Positions 34,222 through 41,302 of a DNA stretch of 41,330 bases are shown here, one piece after another; within the stretch, counting starts at the first letter, position 1; every line of letters begins with the position of its first letter. The position numbers and the translations under genes are program-made. The notes under the pieces were generated by a model that worked only from the letters and a program-made list of their open reading frames with translations, did no database searches and was not told where the DNA came from. This DNA comes from an uncultured Lachnospiraceae bacterium (GTDB lineage Bacteria; Bacillota; Clostridia; Lachnospirales; Lachnospiraceae). Location: NCBI GenBank assembly GCA_902797785.1, contig CADBUD010000076.1, positions 1-41,330 on the forward strand, in the 5' to 3' direction.

Positions 34222-35418
34222 ATGAAACAAAGAACCATCAAGCGCAGCAGGATTTTTCTACTTCTTTTTCTTGGAATTCTATTTTGGGGAAGTGGGATGA
34301 AAGGGGCTGCTAAGGAAGAAGAAAAGCTGACAGATTCCATGTTTTATTCCCGGGGGCTGGTTCTTATGGACGGAAGCAGTAAAAGGGTCTTGTTTGGAAA
34401 AGATGAGGATACGGCGTTTCCTATGGCAAGTACAACAAAAATCATGACTTTGATTGTTGCGTTGGAAAACTCTTCGATGGAAGAAATCGTAGAAGTTTCC
34501 TCATATGCTGCGTCCATGCCGGATGTACAGATGAACATAAGGGAGGGAGAGCACTATTATATGAAAGATCTCCTTCAGGCTCTGATGCTCGAAAGCTATA
34601 ATGATGTAGCGGTCGCAGTGGCAGAGCATGTTGCGGGAAGCGTAGAAAATTTTGCAAAGATGATGAATCAAAAGGCAGAGCAGATCGGATGCAGACACAC
34701 ATATTATCTGACGCCCAATGGCCTGGACCGGGAGGATGAGCATGGCGTTCATTCTATGTCAGCAAAAGATCTGGCTCTTGTGATGCGGTATGGTATTCTG
34801 GAATCGGAACAATCCGAACAATTCCTAGAGATCACCCAGACCCCGTCCTGCCAGTTTTTTGATGTAGAAAAAACGCGTCAGTTTTCCTGTATCAATCACA
34901 ATGCCCTGTTGAGCATGAGAAAGGATGTCATCAGTGGAAAGACCGGATTTACCGGGCAGGCCGGCTACTGTTATGTTGGAGCAGCAAAAGAGGGGGACCG
35001 CATTTTGGTCATTGCCCTGCTAGGCTGCGGCTGGCCGCCGGACAAAAACAGGAAATGGCAGGATGCGGGGCGGCTGCTTGACTATGGATTTGCGCAGTAT
35101 CAGCAAAAGAATCTCACAGAGGGGATCTCTGTACCGGAGTCCATTCCTGTTGAAGGAGGATACCGGGAAAATGTCGGACTTGAAGCAGAAATAAAAGAAC
35201 GATGGATGCTTTGCCGTGAGGAAGAAAATATCTCGACAGAACAGATTCTTCCAAAGAAAATATCTGCCCCGGTAAAACAGGGAGAAAAGGTGGGAACCAT
35301 AAGAGTACTGCTGGATGGAGAATGTATAGAGGAAATCCAGATTACAACAAAAGAAGAAATTAAAAAGCAGGATATGAAATATTGGTTCATCCGGTTTTTG
35401 GAAAGTGCGCTCTTGTGA
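34222..35418 (+). CDS. D-alanyl-D-alanine carboxypeptidase (penicillin-binding protein 5/DacF type)
   Basis: A 398-residue exported serine peptidase that removes the terminal D-Ala from peptidoglycan stem peptides. The N-terminal signal (RIFLLLFLGILFWGSG) is followed by the catalytic SxxK in STTK (S70, K73), SYN (125-127) and KTG (240-242), so the active site is complete. A C-terminal beta-rich PBP5_C domain (about 300-370) is followed by a possible amphipathic membrane-anchoring helix (YWFIRFLESALL). An in-frame ATG 60 bases upstream lies in the hairpin arm and was rejected. DacF in Bacillus is forespore-specific; whether that applies here is unknown. Confidence 0.92.
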   Translation: MKQRTIKRSRIFLLLFLGILFWGSGMKGAAKEEEKLTDSMFYSRGLVLMDGSSKRVLFGKDEDTAFPMASTTKIMTLIVALENSSMEEIVEVSSYAASMPDVQMNIREGEHYYMKDLLQALMLESYNDVAVAVAEHVAGSVENFAKMMNQKAEQIGCRHTYYLTPNGLDREDEHGVHSMSAKDLALVMRYGILESEQSEQFLEITQTPSCQFFDVEKTRQFSCINHNALLSMRKDVISGKTGFTGQAGYCYVGAAKEGDRILVIALLGCGWPPDKNRKWQDAGRLLDYGFAQYQQKNLTEGISVPESIPVEGGYRENVGLEAEIKERWMLCREEENISTEQILPKKISAPVKQGEKVGTIRVLLDGECIEEIQITTKEEIKKQDMKYWFIRFLESALL

Positions 35419-35517
35419 TGAGGGAGAGAGAAGAATCTGGTTGTTATTTCCAGAGCAGTATGGTAGACTGGAACTATTCCGGCTGCTATTCACAGCCAAT
35501 ATACGAGGTGAAATACA

Positions 35518-36222
35518 ATGAAGCCATGCGCAGTTCTAACAGGAGCATCTTCAGGAATTGGAGAGGCCATAGGAAATATGTTATGTGAAGAAAACTATGA
35601 AGTATATGGATTTGGCAGAGATTTTTCGGATTGCCGGGTAGAGTCACCAAATTTCTTCCACAGGATCAAAGGTGATCTTTTAGATACGCCATGGCTGTTG
35701 GAGCAGGTGAAGAGAATCCAAAAGGATCAAAAGATTTCCCTTCTTATAAACAATGCCGGTGTGGGATATTATGGACTTCATGAGGAATTGAACACGAAAA
35801 AGATTCAGGAAATGGTACGGACGAATCTGGAGGTTCCCATGATTTTGACTCAGCTGCTCTTACGCAGGTTAAAGCAGGAAAAGGGAACCATCATCAATAT
35901 CAGCTCCGTAACAGCCCAAAAAGAGAATCCGCATGGATGTGCTTATGGGGCGACAAAAGCAGGACTTTTCAGCTTTTCCCGAAGCCTGTTTGAAGAAGCG
36001 AGAAAATACGGAGTCAAAGTCGTCGATCTACAGCCGGATATGACAAAGACAAAGTTATATCGAAATGCGGATTTTGGGGAAGGCAAGGAGGAGGCAAGTT
36101 ATCTTTTGCCGGAAGATGTAGCAGAGGCAGTCCGGTTCATCCTACAGCAAAAAGATCGTTTGGCAGTGACGCACATGACCCTGCGTCCGCAGCTTCACAG
36201 AATACAAAAGAAAAAAGAATAA
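35518..36222 (+). CDS. Short-chain dehydrogenase/reductase
   Basis: A 234-residue NAD(P)-dependent oxidoreductase with a Rossmann fold. Seen: TGASSGIG nucleotide-binding motif (about 8-15), NNAG (about 79-82), the catalytic Ser in ISSV and YxxxK in YGATK. The start follows CGAGGTGAAATACA. The C terminus is short and basic (HRIQKKKE). Substrate cannot be told from sequence; the neighbours give no pathway. Confidence 0.9.
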   Translation: MKPCAVLTGASSGIGEAIGNMLCEENYEVYGFGRDFSDCRVESPNFFHRIKGDLLDTPWLLEQVKRIQKDQKISLLINNAGVGYYGLHEELNTKKIQEMVRTNLEVPMILTQLLLRRLKQEKGTIINISSVTAQKENPHGCAYGATKAGLFSFSRSLFEEARKYGVKVVDLQPDMTKTKLYRNADFGEGKEEASYLLPEDVAEAVRFILQQKDRLAVTHMTLRPQLHRIQKKKE

Positions 36223-36357
36223 AAAGATGAATCTCGGAAATACTAGGATTATCATCATGAGGGAAAAGAAGCTTTTCATGGGAATTTATGAAAACGTTTC
36301 GAAGGCATGATGTTTTGGTATGAACCAAGAAAATCATAGGAAATGGAGAGATCAATC

Positions 36358-36534
36358 ATGAAAAATGTAAAGAACAGTACTACAGATTGCGCAAAAAACA
36401 AATCACAGAACCAGCAGACAACATCAAGCAGCTCAGATTGCTTTCATAATTCTACGAAGAGCAGCAAAAAGCGTTCCCGCACCCAGGAATCCAATTGTGC
36501 TAAAAATGTGCAGGGCGGGGACTTTTATCAGTAA
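36358..36534 (+). CDS. Small Cys/Ser/Asn/Lys-rich protein of unknown function
   Basis: A 58-residue very polar protein beginning MKNVKNSTTDCAKNKSQNQQ, with three cysteines (11, 28, 47) in a repeated D/N-C context (TDCAKN, SDCFHN, SNCAKN). No hydrophobic segment and no recognised domain. The start follows TGGAGAGATCAATC; an ATG five codons upstream overlaps this binding site. The composition is reminiscent of small clostridial spore-associated or low-complexity proteins, but I do not recognise the family. The codon-like regularity and good ribosome binding site argue that it is a real gene. Confidence 0.6.
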   Translation: MKNVKNSTTDCAKNKSQNQQTTSSSSDCFHNSTKSSKKRSRTQESNCAKNVQGGDFYQ

Positions 36535-36641
36535 AAAGAGCTAAGAGAAAAGGAATTTTTCAAAGGACGCAAAAAACAGGAAACAAAAGATAAGAGTTGT
36601 CATAAGATATTATGCAGACAGTTGTTTGCGGACAAAATCAG

Positions 36642-36686
36642 GGAGCCGTCACACCGGAGTCAAACAGCGTGCGATGGCTCCTTTTT
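36642..36686 (+). terminator. Rho-independent terminator between the small-protein and rhodanese genes
   Basis: GGAGCCGTCACAC and GTGCGATGGCTCC form a 13-bp stem (two G-U pairs in RNA) with a 14-base loop, followed by TTTTT. It ends 22 bases before the rhodanese start, so the downstream gene may depend on readthrough or a promoter not identified. Confidence 0.8.
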
Positions 36687-36708
36687 GTATAGAAAGAGGT
36701 GGTGGCAT

Positions 36709-37011
36709 ATGAGTTTTATTACCATACCCTATCGTGAATTGGAAAAATACCGCAGCCGGACAGGAAGTATTCTGATCGATGTGCGGTCAAGAGAGGAATT
36801 TCAAAAAAATCATATCCGAGGAGCAAAAAATATTCCTTGTGAACAGCTTGAAAAATATCTTAAACAGCTTAGGAAATACTCCTTGATCATTTTCGTCTGT
36901 GAACGGGGAGCAAGAAGTATGCAGGCAGCGCGCAGCTGTGATGCGATTGGCATGAAATGTGTTTCTGTCGCAGGAGGAATGAACGCGATTGTAAATACGG
37001 AACTGGATTAA
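36709..37011 (+). CDS. Single-domain rhodanese-like protein
   Basis: A 100-residue rhodanese domain. It shows LIDVRSREEFQKNHIRGAKNIPCEQL and a candidate active-site Cys in FVCERGARS (C64), so a sulfurtransferase or persulfide-carrying function is possible. A longer frame reads upstream through the terminator but the start here follows AGAGGTGGTGGCAT and matches the family length. Substrate unknown. The stop codon sits in the first copy of a tandem ATAGTAACA repeat. Confidence 0.88.
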   Translation: MSFITIPYRELEKYRSRTGSILIDVRSREEFQKNHIRGAKNIPCEQLEKYLKQLRKYSLIIFVCERGARSMQAARSCDAIGMKCVSVAGGMNAIVNTELD

Positions 37012-37043
37012 TAGTAACAAATAGTAACAACAAATAGTAACAA
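37011..37043 (+). repeat. Three direct copies of ATAGTAACA after the rhodanese gene
   Basis: Copies lie at 37011-37019, 37022-37030 and 37035-37043, separated by 2-4 A/C bases. The same 9-mer or its 8-base core ATAGTAAC occurs at 5, 17030 and 31286 and inverted at 2938 and 41245. Confidence 0.7.
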
Positions 37044-37055
37044 AAAATCATATAT

Positions 37056-37084
37056 TTACAAATATCCACAGATTTGTTATACTC
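37056..37084 (+). promoter_or_regulatory. Sigma-A promoter of the ACT/DUF711 operon
   Basis: TTTACA and TATACT with a 17-base spacer, 111 bases upstream of the ACT-protein start. Confidence 0.7.
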
Positions 37085-37120
37085 GTTAATGAAAACCATG
37101 CCGGTTTTCGTTCATGAGTA
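37082..37120. promoter_or_regulatory. Imperfect dyad overlapping the -10 of the ACT/DUF711 promoter
   Basis: ACTCGTTAATGAAAACC (37082-37098) and GGTTTTCGTTCATGAGT (37104-37120) match at 14 of 17 positions around ATGCC. It starts inside the -10 hexamer and covers the expected transcription start, which is the position of a repressor operator; it would equally form a 5' RNA hairpin. Confidence 0.45.
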
Positions 37121-37194
37121 TATACTGATTAACGAAACGGAAAGAAAGGTATGACTATTATCCTGTGGGAAAGAAGAAAGGAAGAAATACATCC

Positions 37195-37467
37195 ATGAAT
37201 AAAACAATCATAACCGTTATCGGAAAAGACAATGTTGGCATCATCGCCAAGATCTGTACCTATCTGGCCAATAATCACATCAATATTTTAGATATCAATC
37301 AGACCATTGTACAGGATTATTTTAATATGATGATGATTGTAGATCTGGAGCAGTCAGCGAAAGCATTTCAGGACTGTGCCAATGAGCTTTCACAGATTGG
37401 TGATGAGATTGGCGTGACGATTCGCTGCCAGAGAGAAGAGATTTTTAATATGATGCACCGGATTTAA
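37195..37467 (+). CDS. ACT-domain protein (UPF0237 family)
   Basis: A 90-residue stand-alone ACT domain, TIITVIGKDNVGIIAKICTYLANNHINILDINQTI, with the small-ligand-binding glycine-rich loop KDNVGI. The family usually occurs next to a DUF711/UPF0210 gene, as here (88-base gap). Biochemical role unproven; amino acid sensing is suggested by the fold only. The frame is open 30 bases further upstream, but the chosen ATG follows AAGGAAGAAATACATCC and gives the family length. Confidence 0.92.
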   Translation: MNKTIITVIGKDNVGIIAKICTYLANNHINILDINQTIVQDYFNMMMIVDLEQSAKAFQDCANELSQIGDEIGVTIRCQREEIFNMMHRI

Positions 37468-37555
37468 CGAAGCGGAAAAATGAGAATAGATAAAACAGAG
37501 CAGGATTTCTTAGGACCTCTAAGGAACAAAAGGAATCTGTGACCGGGAGAAAAAT

Positions 37556-38920
37556 ATGATTACAAATTTTGAAGTCAATGAAACAAATAAAATGATCGAT
37601 CAGGAAAACCTGGATGTGCGTACGATCACACTGGGAATCAGTCTGTTTGATTGTATGGATTCTGATCTGGATCGTTTGAACAAAAAAATATACGAAAAGA
37701 TTACCACAACAGCAAAGGATCTGGTAAAAACCGGAAAAGAGATAGAAGCGATGTATTCTATCCCAATCGTCAACAAACGGATTTCCGTTACTCCGATTGG
37801 GACCATTGGCGCATCGGCCTGCAAAACGCCGGAAGACTATGTTACGATTGCAGAGACCCTGGATCGGGCAGCCCTGACAACAGGAGTAAATTTTATCGGC
37901 GGATATTCAGCCATTGTATCCAAGGGAATGACACAGAATGAAAAAAATCTGATTCGATCCATTCCCAAGGCGCTTTCTAAGACGGAGCGTGTGTGCAGCT
38001 CCATCAATGTTGGTTCTACGAAATGCGGAATCAATATGGATGCCGTAAAGCTGATGGGAGAAATCATCAAAGAAACAGCAGAAGAGTCTAAGAATCAGGA
38101 TTGCTTGGGTTGTGCAAAGCTGGTCGTTTTCTGCAATGCGCCAGATGATAATCCGTTCATGGCAGGTGCCTTCCATGGAATCAGCGAAGCTGATGCTGTG
38201 ATCAATGTCGGCGTCAGTGGACCGGGAGTCGTAAAGACTGCATTAGAAGAAGTACGGGGGAAGGATTTTGAAGTCCTGTGTGAGACGATTAAAAAAACAG
38301 CGTTCAAGATCACACGTGTCGGTCAGCTTGTAGCAAAAGAGGCATCAAAACGTCTTCAGATTCCATTTGGCATTATCGACCTTTCTCTGGCTCCGACACC
38401 GGCAGTGGGAGATAGTGTGGCAGGTATTCTCCAGGAAATCGGACTGGAATATGCAGGAGCTCCGGGAACGACGGCAGCGCTGGCACTTCTCAATGATCAG
38501 GTGAAAAAGGGAGGCGTCATGGCATCCTCTTATGTCGGTGGGCTTAGCGGAGCCTTCATACCGGTCAGTGAGGATCAGGGCATGATCGACAGTGTAAATG
38601 CCGGGGCGCTGACTCTGGAGAAGCTGGAAGCAATGACCTGTGTCTGCTCGGTGGGACTGGATATGATCGCGATTCCGGGAGACACGACACCTGCGACAAT
38701 CTCAGGAATCATTGCAGATGAAATGGCAATCGGTATGGTAAATCAAAAGACAACGGCGGTTCGTCTGATTCCGGTCATTGGAAAAGGTGTCGGAGAAACC
38801 GTAGAGTTTGGCGGATTATTAGGATATGCTCCGATCATGAGCGTTAATTCGGCAGATTGCAGTGCATTTGTCAATCGGGGCGGACGGATTCCGGCACCGA
38901 TTCATAGCTTTAAAAATTAA
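37556..38920 (+). CDS. PFL-family protein DUF711 (UPF0210)
   Basis: A 454-residue cytoplasmic protein of the DUF711 family with blocks VRTITLGISLFDCMD, NKRISVTPIGTIGA, NFIGGYSAIVSKGM, LDLS-like IIDLSLAPTPAVGDSVAGIL and GAPGTTAALALLNDQVKKGG. The family has a pyruvate-formate-lyase-like fold annotation, but no glycyl-radical motif is seen and the reaction is unknown. It is co-transcribed with the ACT-domain gene. The start follows CCGGGAGAAAAAT. Length is normal for the family. Confidence 0.93.
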   Translation: MITNFEVNETNKMIDQENLDVRTITLGISLFDCMDSDLDRLNKKIYEKITTTAKDLVKTGKEIEAMYSIPIVNKRISVTPIGTIGASACKTPEDYVTIAETLDRAALTTGVNFIGGYSAIVSKGMTQNEKNLIRSIPKALSKTERVCSSINVGSTKCGINMDAVKLMGEIIKETAEESKNQDCLGCAKLVVFCNAPDDNPFMAGAFHGISEADAVINVGVSGPGVVKTALEEVRGKDFEVLCETIKKTAFKITRVGQLVAKEASKRLQIPFGIIDLSLAPTPAVGDSVAGILQEIGLEYAGAPGTTAALALLNDQVKKGGVMASSYVGGLSGAFIPVSEDQGMIDSVNAGALTLEKLEAMTCVCSVGLDMIAIPGDTTPATISGIIADEMAIGMVNQKTTAVRLIPVIGKGVGETVEFGGLLGYAPIMSVNSADCSAFVNRGGRIPAPIHSFKN

Positions 38921-38940
38921 AGATTCCAAGGACAAAACAG

Positions 38941-40194
38941 ATGATACCATATGATTATGATCTTGCTGTCATCGGAGCGGGCGCAGCCGGGATGATGGCA
39001 GCAGTAACAGCTGCGAGAAAAAAGGCAAACGTTCTGCTTTTAGAAAAAAATGACCGGGTCGGGAAAAAACTCTTATCGACCGGAAATGGAAAATGTAATT
39101 TTACAAATCGCAGTCAGGACATTTCCTGTTATCATACAGAATGTCCTGATTTTCTTCCTGTGGTGCTTTCAAATTTTACGATGGAAGATACCCTTCGTTT
39201 TTTCGAAAGCATTGGGATTTCCCCTTACGAAAAAAATGGGTATTTTTATCCTCGGAGCGAACAGGCAGCTTCTGTTTCGGAGGCTTTTTTTATCGAATTA
39301 AAGCATCTGGGAGTTACGATTCTGACTGGACAGAAAAACTGCGAAATAAAAAAACAGGACCTGGGATTTTTGATCTGTTCAGGAAAAAAGAAGTGGAAGG
39401 TAAACAAGGTCATTCTGGCTTGTGGTTCAAAAGCATCGAGAATTTCCGGATCCGATGGCAGCGGCTATCTGCTGGCAGAGCGCTTTGGTCATACAATTCT
39501 TCCGGTAGTTCCTGCATTGGCAGCCCTTCATACCCGGAATGAAGCAATAAAAAATATTGCCGGAGTACGGTGTCAGGGACGAATCACGCTGCTTGCCTTA
39601 CCAGCACGGGGAAAGGAGCAGACACTGGCAAAAGCAGAGGGAGAGCTGCAGTTTACCAAATATGGAATTTCCGGTATCCCGGTGTTTCAAGTCAGCAGAT
39701 TTGCTTCCTATGCATTGAGAAAGCAGCAAAAAGTAACCGCGGAACTGGATTTCTTTCCGGAGTATTCGGTGGAGGAATGGGAGCAGTATATCCATCAAAG
39801 AAAAAAGAATCTAAAGGAACGGAGAAGTGAGGAATTATTTTTGGGACTTCTGCCGGAAAAGTTGAATTTCTTTTTGATGGAGCAGGCAGGGATTTTGCCA
39901 AAGCAGAAGGAATCAGAGAGGTCAGGCATTGATTGGCAGACATGGTGTCGCAGGATGAAACAGTTCCGGCTTCCGATTTCCGGGGTAAATTCCTTTGAAG
40001 AAGCACAGGTCTGTGCCGGGGGAGTCGATCTTAGGGAGCTTTCATCCCAGATGGAATCAAAAAAGGTGAAAGGACTGTATTTTGCAGGAGAAATGGTGGA
40101 CGTAGACGGAAATTGCGGAGGATATAACCTGCAGTGGGCCTGGTCAAGCGGATATGTGGCTGGAAATGCAGCGGCAGGCGATGGAGACACTTAA
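38941..40194 (+). CDS. BaiN/HI0933-family FAD-dependent oxidoreductase
   Basis: A 417-residue flavoprotein. The N-terminal dinucleotide-binding motif is VIGAGAAGMMAA, followed by LLEKNDRVGKKLLSTGNGKCNFTN, the signature of the HI0933/BaiN family. The C-terminal FAD-contacting block is YFAGEMVDVDGNCGGYNLQWAWSSGYVAG. BaiN has been linked to bile-acid 7-dehydroxylation in one gut clostridium, but most members are of unknown function, so the substrate is not inferred. It is 20 bases after DUF711 and probably in the same operon. Confidence 0.92.
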   Translation: MIPYDYDLAVIGAGAAGMMAAVTAARKKANVLLLEKNDRVGKKLLSTGNGKCNFTNRSQDISCYHTECPDFLPVVLSNFTMEDTLRFFESIGISPYEKNGYFYPRSEQAASVSEAFFIELKHLGVTILTGQKNCEIKKQDLGFLICSGKKKWKVNKVILACGSKASRISGSDGSGYLLAERFGHTILPVVPALAALHTRNEAIKNIAGVRCQGRITLLALPARGKEQTLAKAEGELQFTKYGISGIPVFQVSRFASYALRKQQKVTAELDFFPEYSVEEWEQYIHQRKKNLKERRSEELFLGLLPEKLNFFLMEQAGILPKQKESERSGIDWQTWCRRMKQFRLPISGVNSFEEAQVCAGGVDLRELSSQMESKKVKGLYFAGEMVDVDGNCGGYNLQWAWSSGYVAGNAAAGDGDT

Positions 40195-40200
40195 AAAGAC

Positions 40201-40246
40201 GCGCCGAGATGATACATTTTGTATCACTTCGTGCGCATCATTTTTT
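40201..40246 (+). terminator. Probable terminator after the BaiN-like gene
   Basis: TGATAC/GTATCA with an ATTTT loop, extended outward by an imperfect GCGC/GCGC helix and followed by ATCATTTTTT. The stem is interrupted but the T-run is good. Confidence 0.6.
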
Positions 40247-40256
40247 ATTCATGCAC

Positions 40257-40281
40257 AAAAACGCGATAGGAAGGGCGTTTT
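40257..40281 (-). terminator. Possible terminator of the zinc-ribbon gene (minus strand)
   Basis: On the minus strand AAAACGC pairs with GCGTTTT over 7 bases and continues as TTTTTG. Short stem, 10-base loop; weak but placed where the convergent gene needs one. Confidence 0.4.
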
Positions 40282-40302
40282 CAGCACCTTGCGTTTGGCG
40301 CA

Positions 40303-40330
40303 ATAGGAAACGAATAAATTCGTTTCCTAT
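40303..40330. repeat. Palindromic repeat, family ATAGGAAACGAAT (copy 2)
   Basis: ATAGGAAACGAAT and ATTCGTTTCCTAT are perfect 13-base arms around AA. The element ends 3 bases before the zinc-ribbon stop codon (on the minus strand) and matches the copy at 13021-13050, including the AAGTT that follows. Confidence 0.75.
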
Positions 40331-40333
40331 AAG

Positions 40334-41128
40334 TTATTCTTCGGAAAAAATGTTTTCATATAACTCATCACAAAATTCATCCAAAAGCTCTGTTCGAAGA
40401 TCGGGAAATTTATGATGAATCATTGCTTTCATGTGGTCGATCCTTTTAAAATATCTGGCTTCTGTTTCTTCACTGAAAATGCCGGGAATGGAATGATCAA
40501 TCTCATCGGCATGCAGATGTTCGGCGCACCAGCTGCGGCACTGCTCCATCAGATCATTTTCCGATTGAGCCAACGGTTCTAAGACCTTGATTTTGGATGC
40601 ACTGACAGCACCATAAACAATAGAAGCAATACAGATCACCAGTAAAAGCCAGAGTGAAAGTGTAGAGAGCGGAAGAGAAAGAATCCCCAAAAGAGAGAGA
40701 ATAGCAAATCCCAAGCCTAAAATCCCAACAGATAAAAACGTCACAGCAGCAGATTTGGCATCCTCATATTGCTCCGACATACTTTTTTTCGAAAGACCGG
40801 AGGAAGGAATCGAATCCTCAGAAAAATCATGAATATCACCGGTATTTTCCAAAAGAAAGGAATTCAATAATTTCTTTGAACGATCCAGCTGGTTTTCGGG
40901 AACAAGAATCTCCATTGCCTCTTGATCCGGGCTTTCTGACATGGTGTAGTCATGAACCTGATTCTCTTTTAAAAATTCCATGAACCGCAGAGAGAGGGAT
41001 GTATCCTCCATTCTGGTAAGAACGACCATCGGAATCATAGCGGAATCATCTAAAAGCTCGATATGACAGTCGGGACAGAGCTTTTCTTCATCAGAAAAGG
41101 TCTTTTTGCAGTTTGGACAGTAAGCCAT
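40334..41128 (-). CDS. Zinc-ribbon membrane protein, DUF2007-like middle
   Basis: A 264-residue protein with an N-terminal zinc ribbon (C4, C7, C18, C21: YCPNC and LCPDC). An alpha/beta segment follows (about 30-95; MVVLTRMEDTSLSLRFMEFL, EILVPENQLDRSKKLLNSFL) that resembles DUF2007-type 'signal transducing' domains. Two adjacent transmembrane helices (about 127-150 and 152-174) precede an acidic cytosolic tail of about 85 residues. The start follows AAAGGAGCACTGCC. Function is unknown; zinc ribbon plus membrane anchoring suggests a sensor or scaffold. The domain resemblance is my reading, not a search result. Confidence 0.75.
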   Translation of the reverse strand: MAYCPNCKKTFSDEEKLCPDCHIELLDDSAMIPMVVLTRMEDTSLSLRFMEFLKENQVHDYTMSESPDQEAMEILVPENQLDRSKKLLNSFLLENTGDIHDFSEDSIPSSGLSKKSMSEQYEDAKSAAVTFLSVGILGLGFAILSLLGILSLPLSTLSLWLLLVICIASIVYGAVSASKIKVLEPLAQSENDLMEQCRSWCAEHLHADEIDHSIPGIFSEETEARYFKRIDHMKAMIHHKFPDLRTELLDEFCDELYENIFSEE

Positions 41129-41185
41129 GGCAGTGCTCCTTTCATTGTTCGTCTAAAGCTATAGTAAACGCACTTATATAGTTCC

Positions 41186-41214
41186 ATTATAGCTTTTTTT
41201 ATTACATATAGCAA
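41186..41214 (-). promoter_or_regulatory. Sigma-A promoter of the zinc-ribbon gene
   Basis: On the minus strand TTGCTA is followed after 17 bases by a perfect TATAAT, about 58 bases upstream of the start codon. Confidence 0.7.
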
Positions 41215-41244
41215 GTAGGAAAAGGGAGAAGAAAGGAAAAAAGA

Positions 41245-41302
41245 GTTACTATTCACAGCCACTATCCCGCAAGGTATTTTCAAGCGCATTTTGCTTGAAA
41301 AT
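41245..41302. repeat. Partial palindromic element at the right edge
   Basis: It begins with the family arm GTTACTATTCACAGC (41245-41259) and contains a perfect 10-bp hairpin ATTTTCAAGC/GCTTGAAAAT (41276-41285 and 41293-41302). A matching right arm was not found before the window ends at 41330. Confidence 0.6.

Noticed and set aside
35455..35500. Additional repeat-family copy near CTATTCACAGCC upstream of the SDR gene
   Set aside because: It shares CTATTCACAGC but lacks the GTTA part of the arm and any partner arm, so it was left out of the family count.
36622..36708. N-terminal extension of the rhodanese
   Set aside because: The extension is read through a terminator hairpin and its T-run; the internal ATG has a good binding site and gives the normal rhodanese length.
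37011..37043. CRISPR-like direct repeats
   Set aside because: The units are only 9 bases with 2-4 base gaps, no spacers of normal length and no cas genes nearby.
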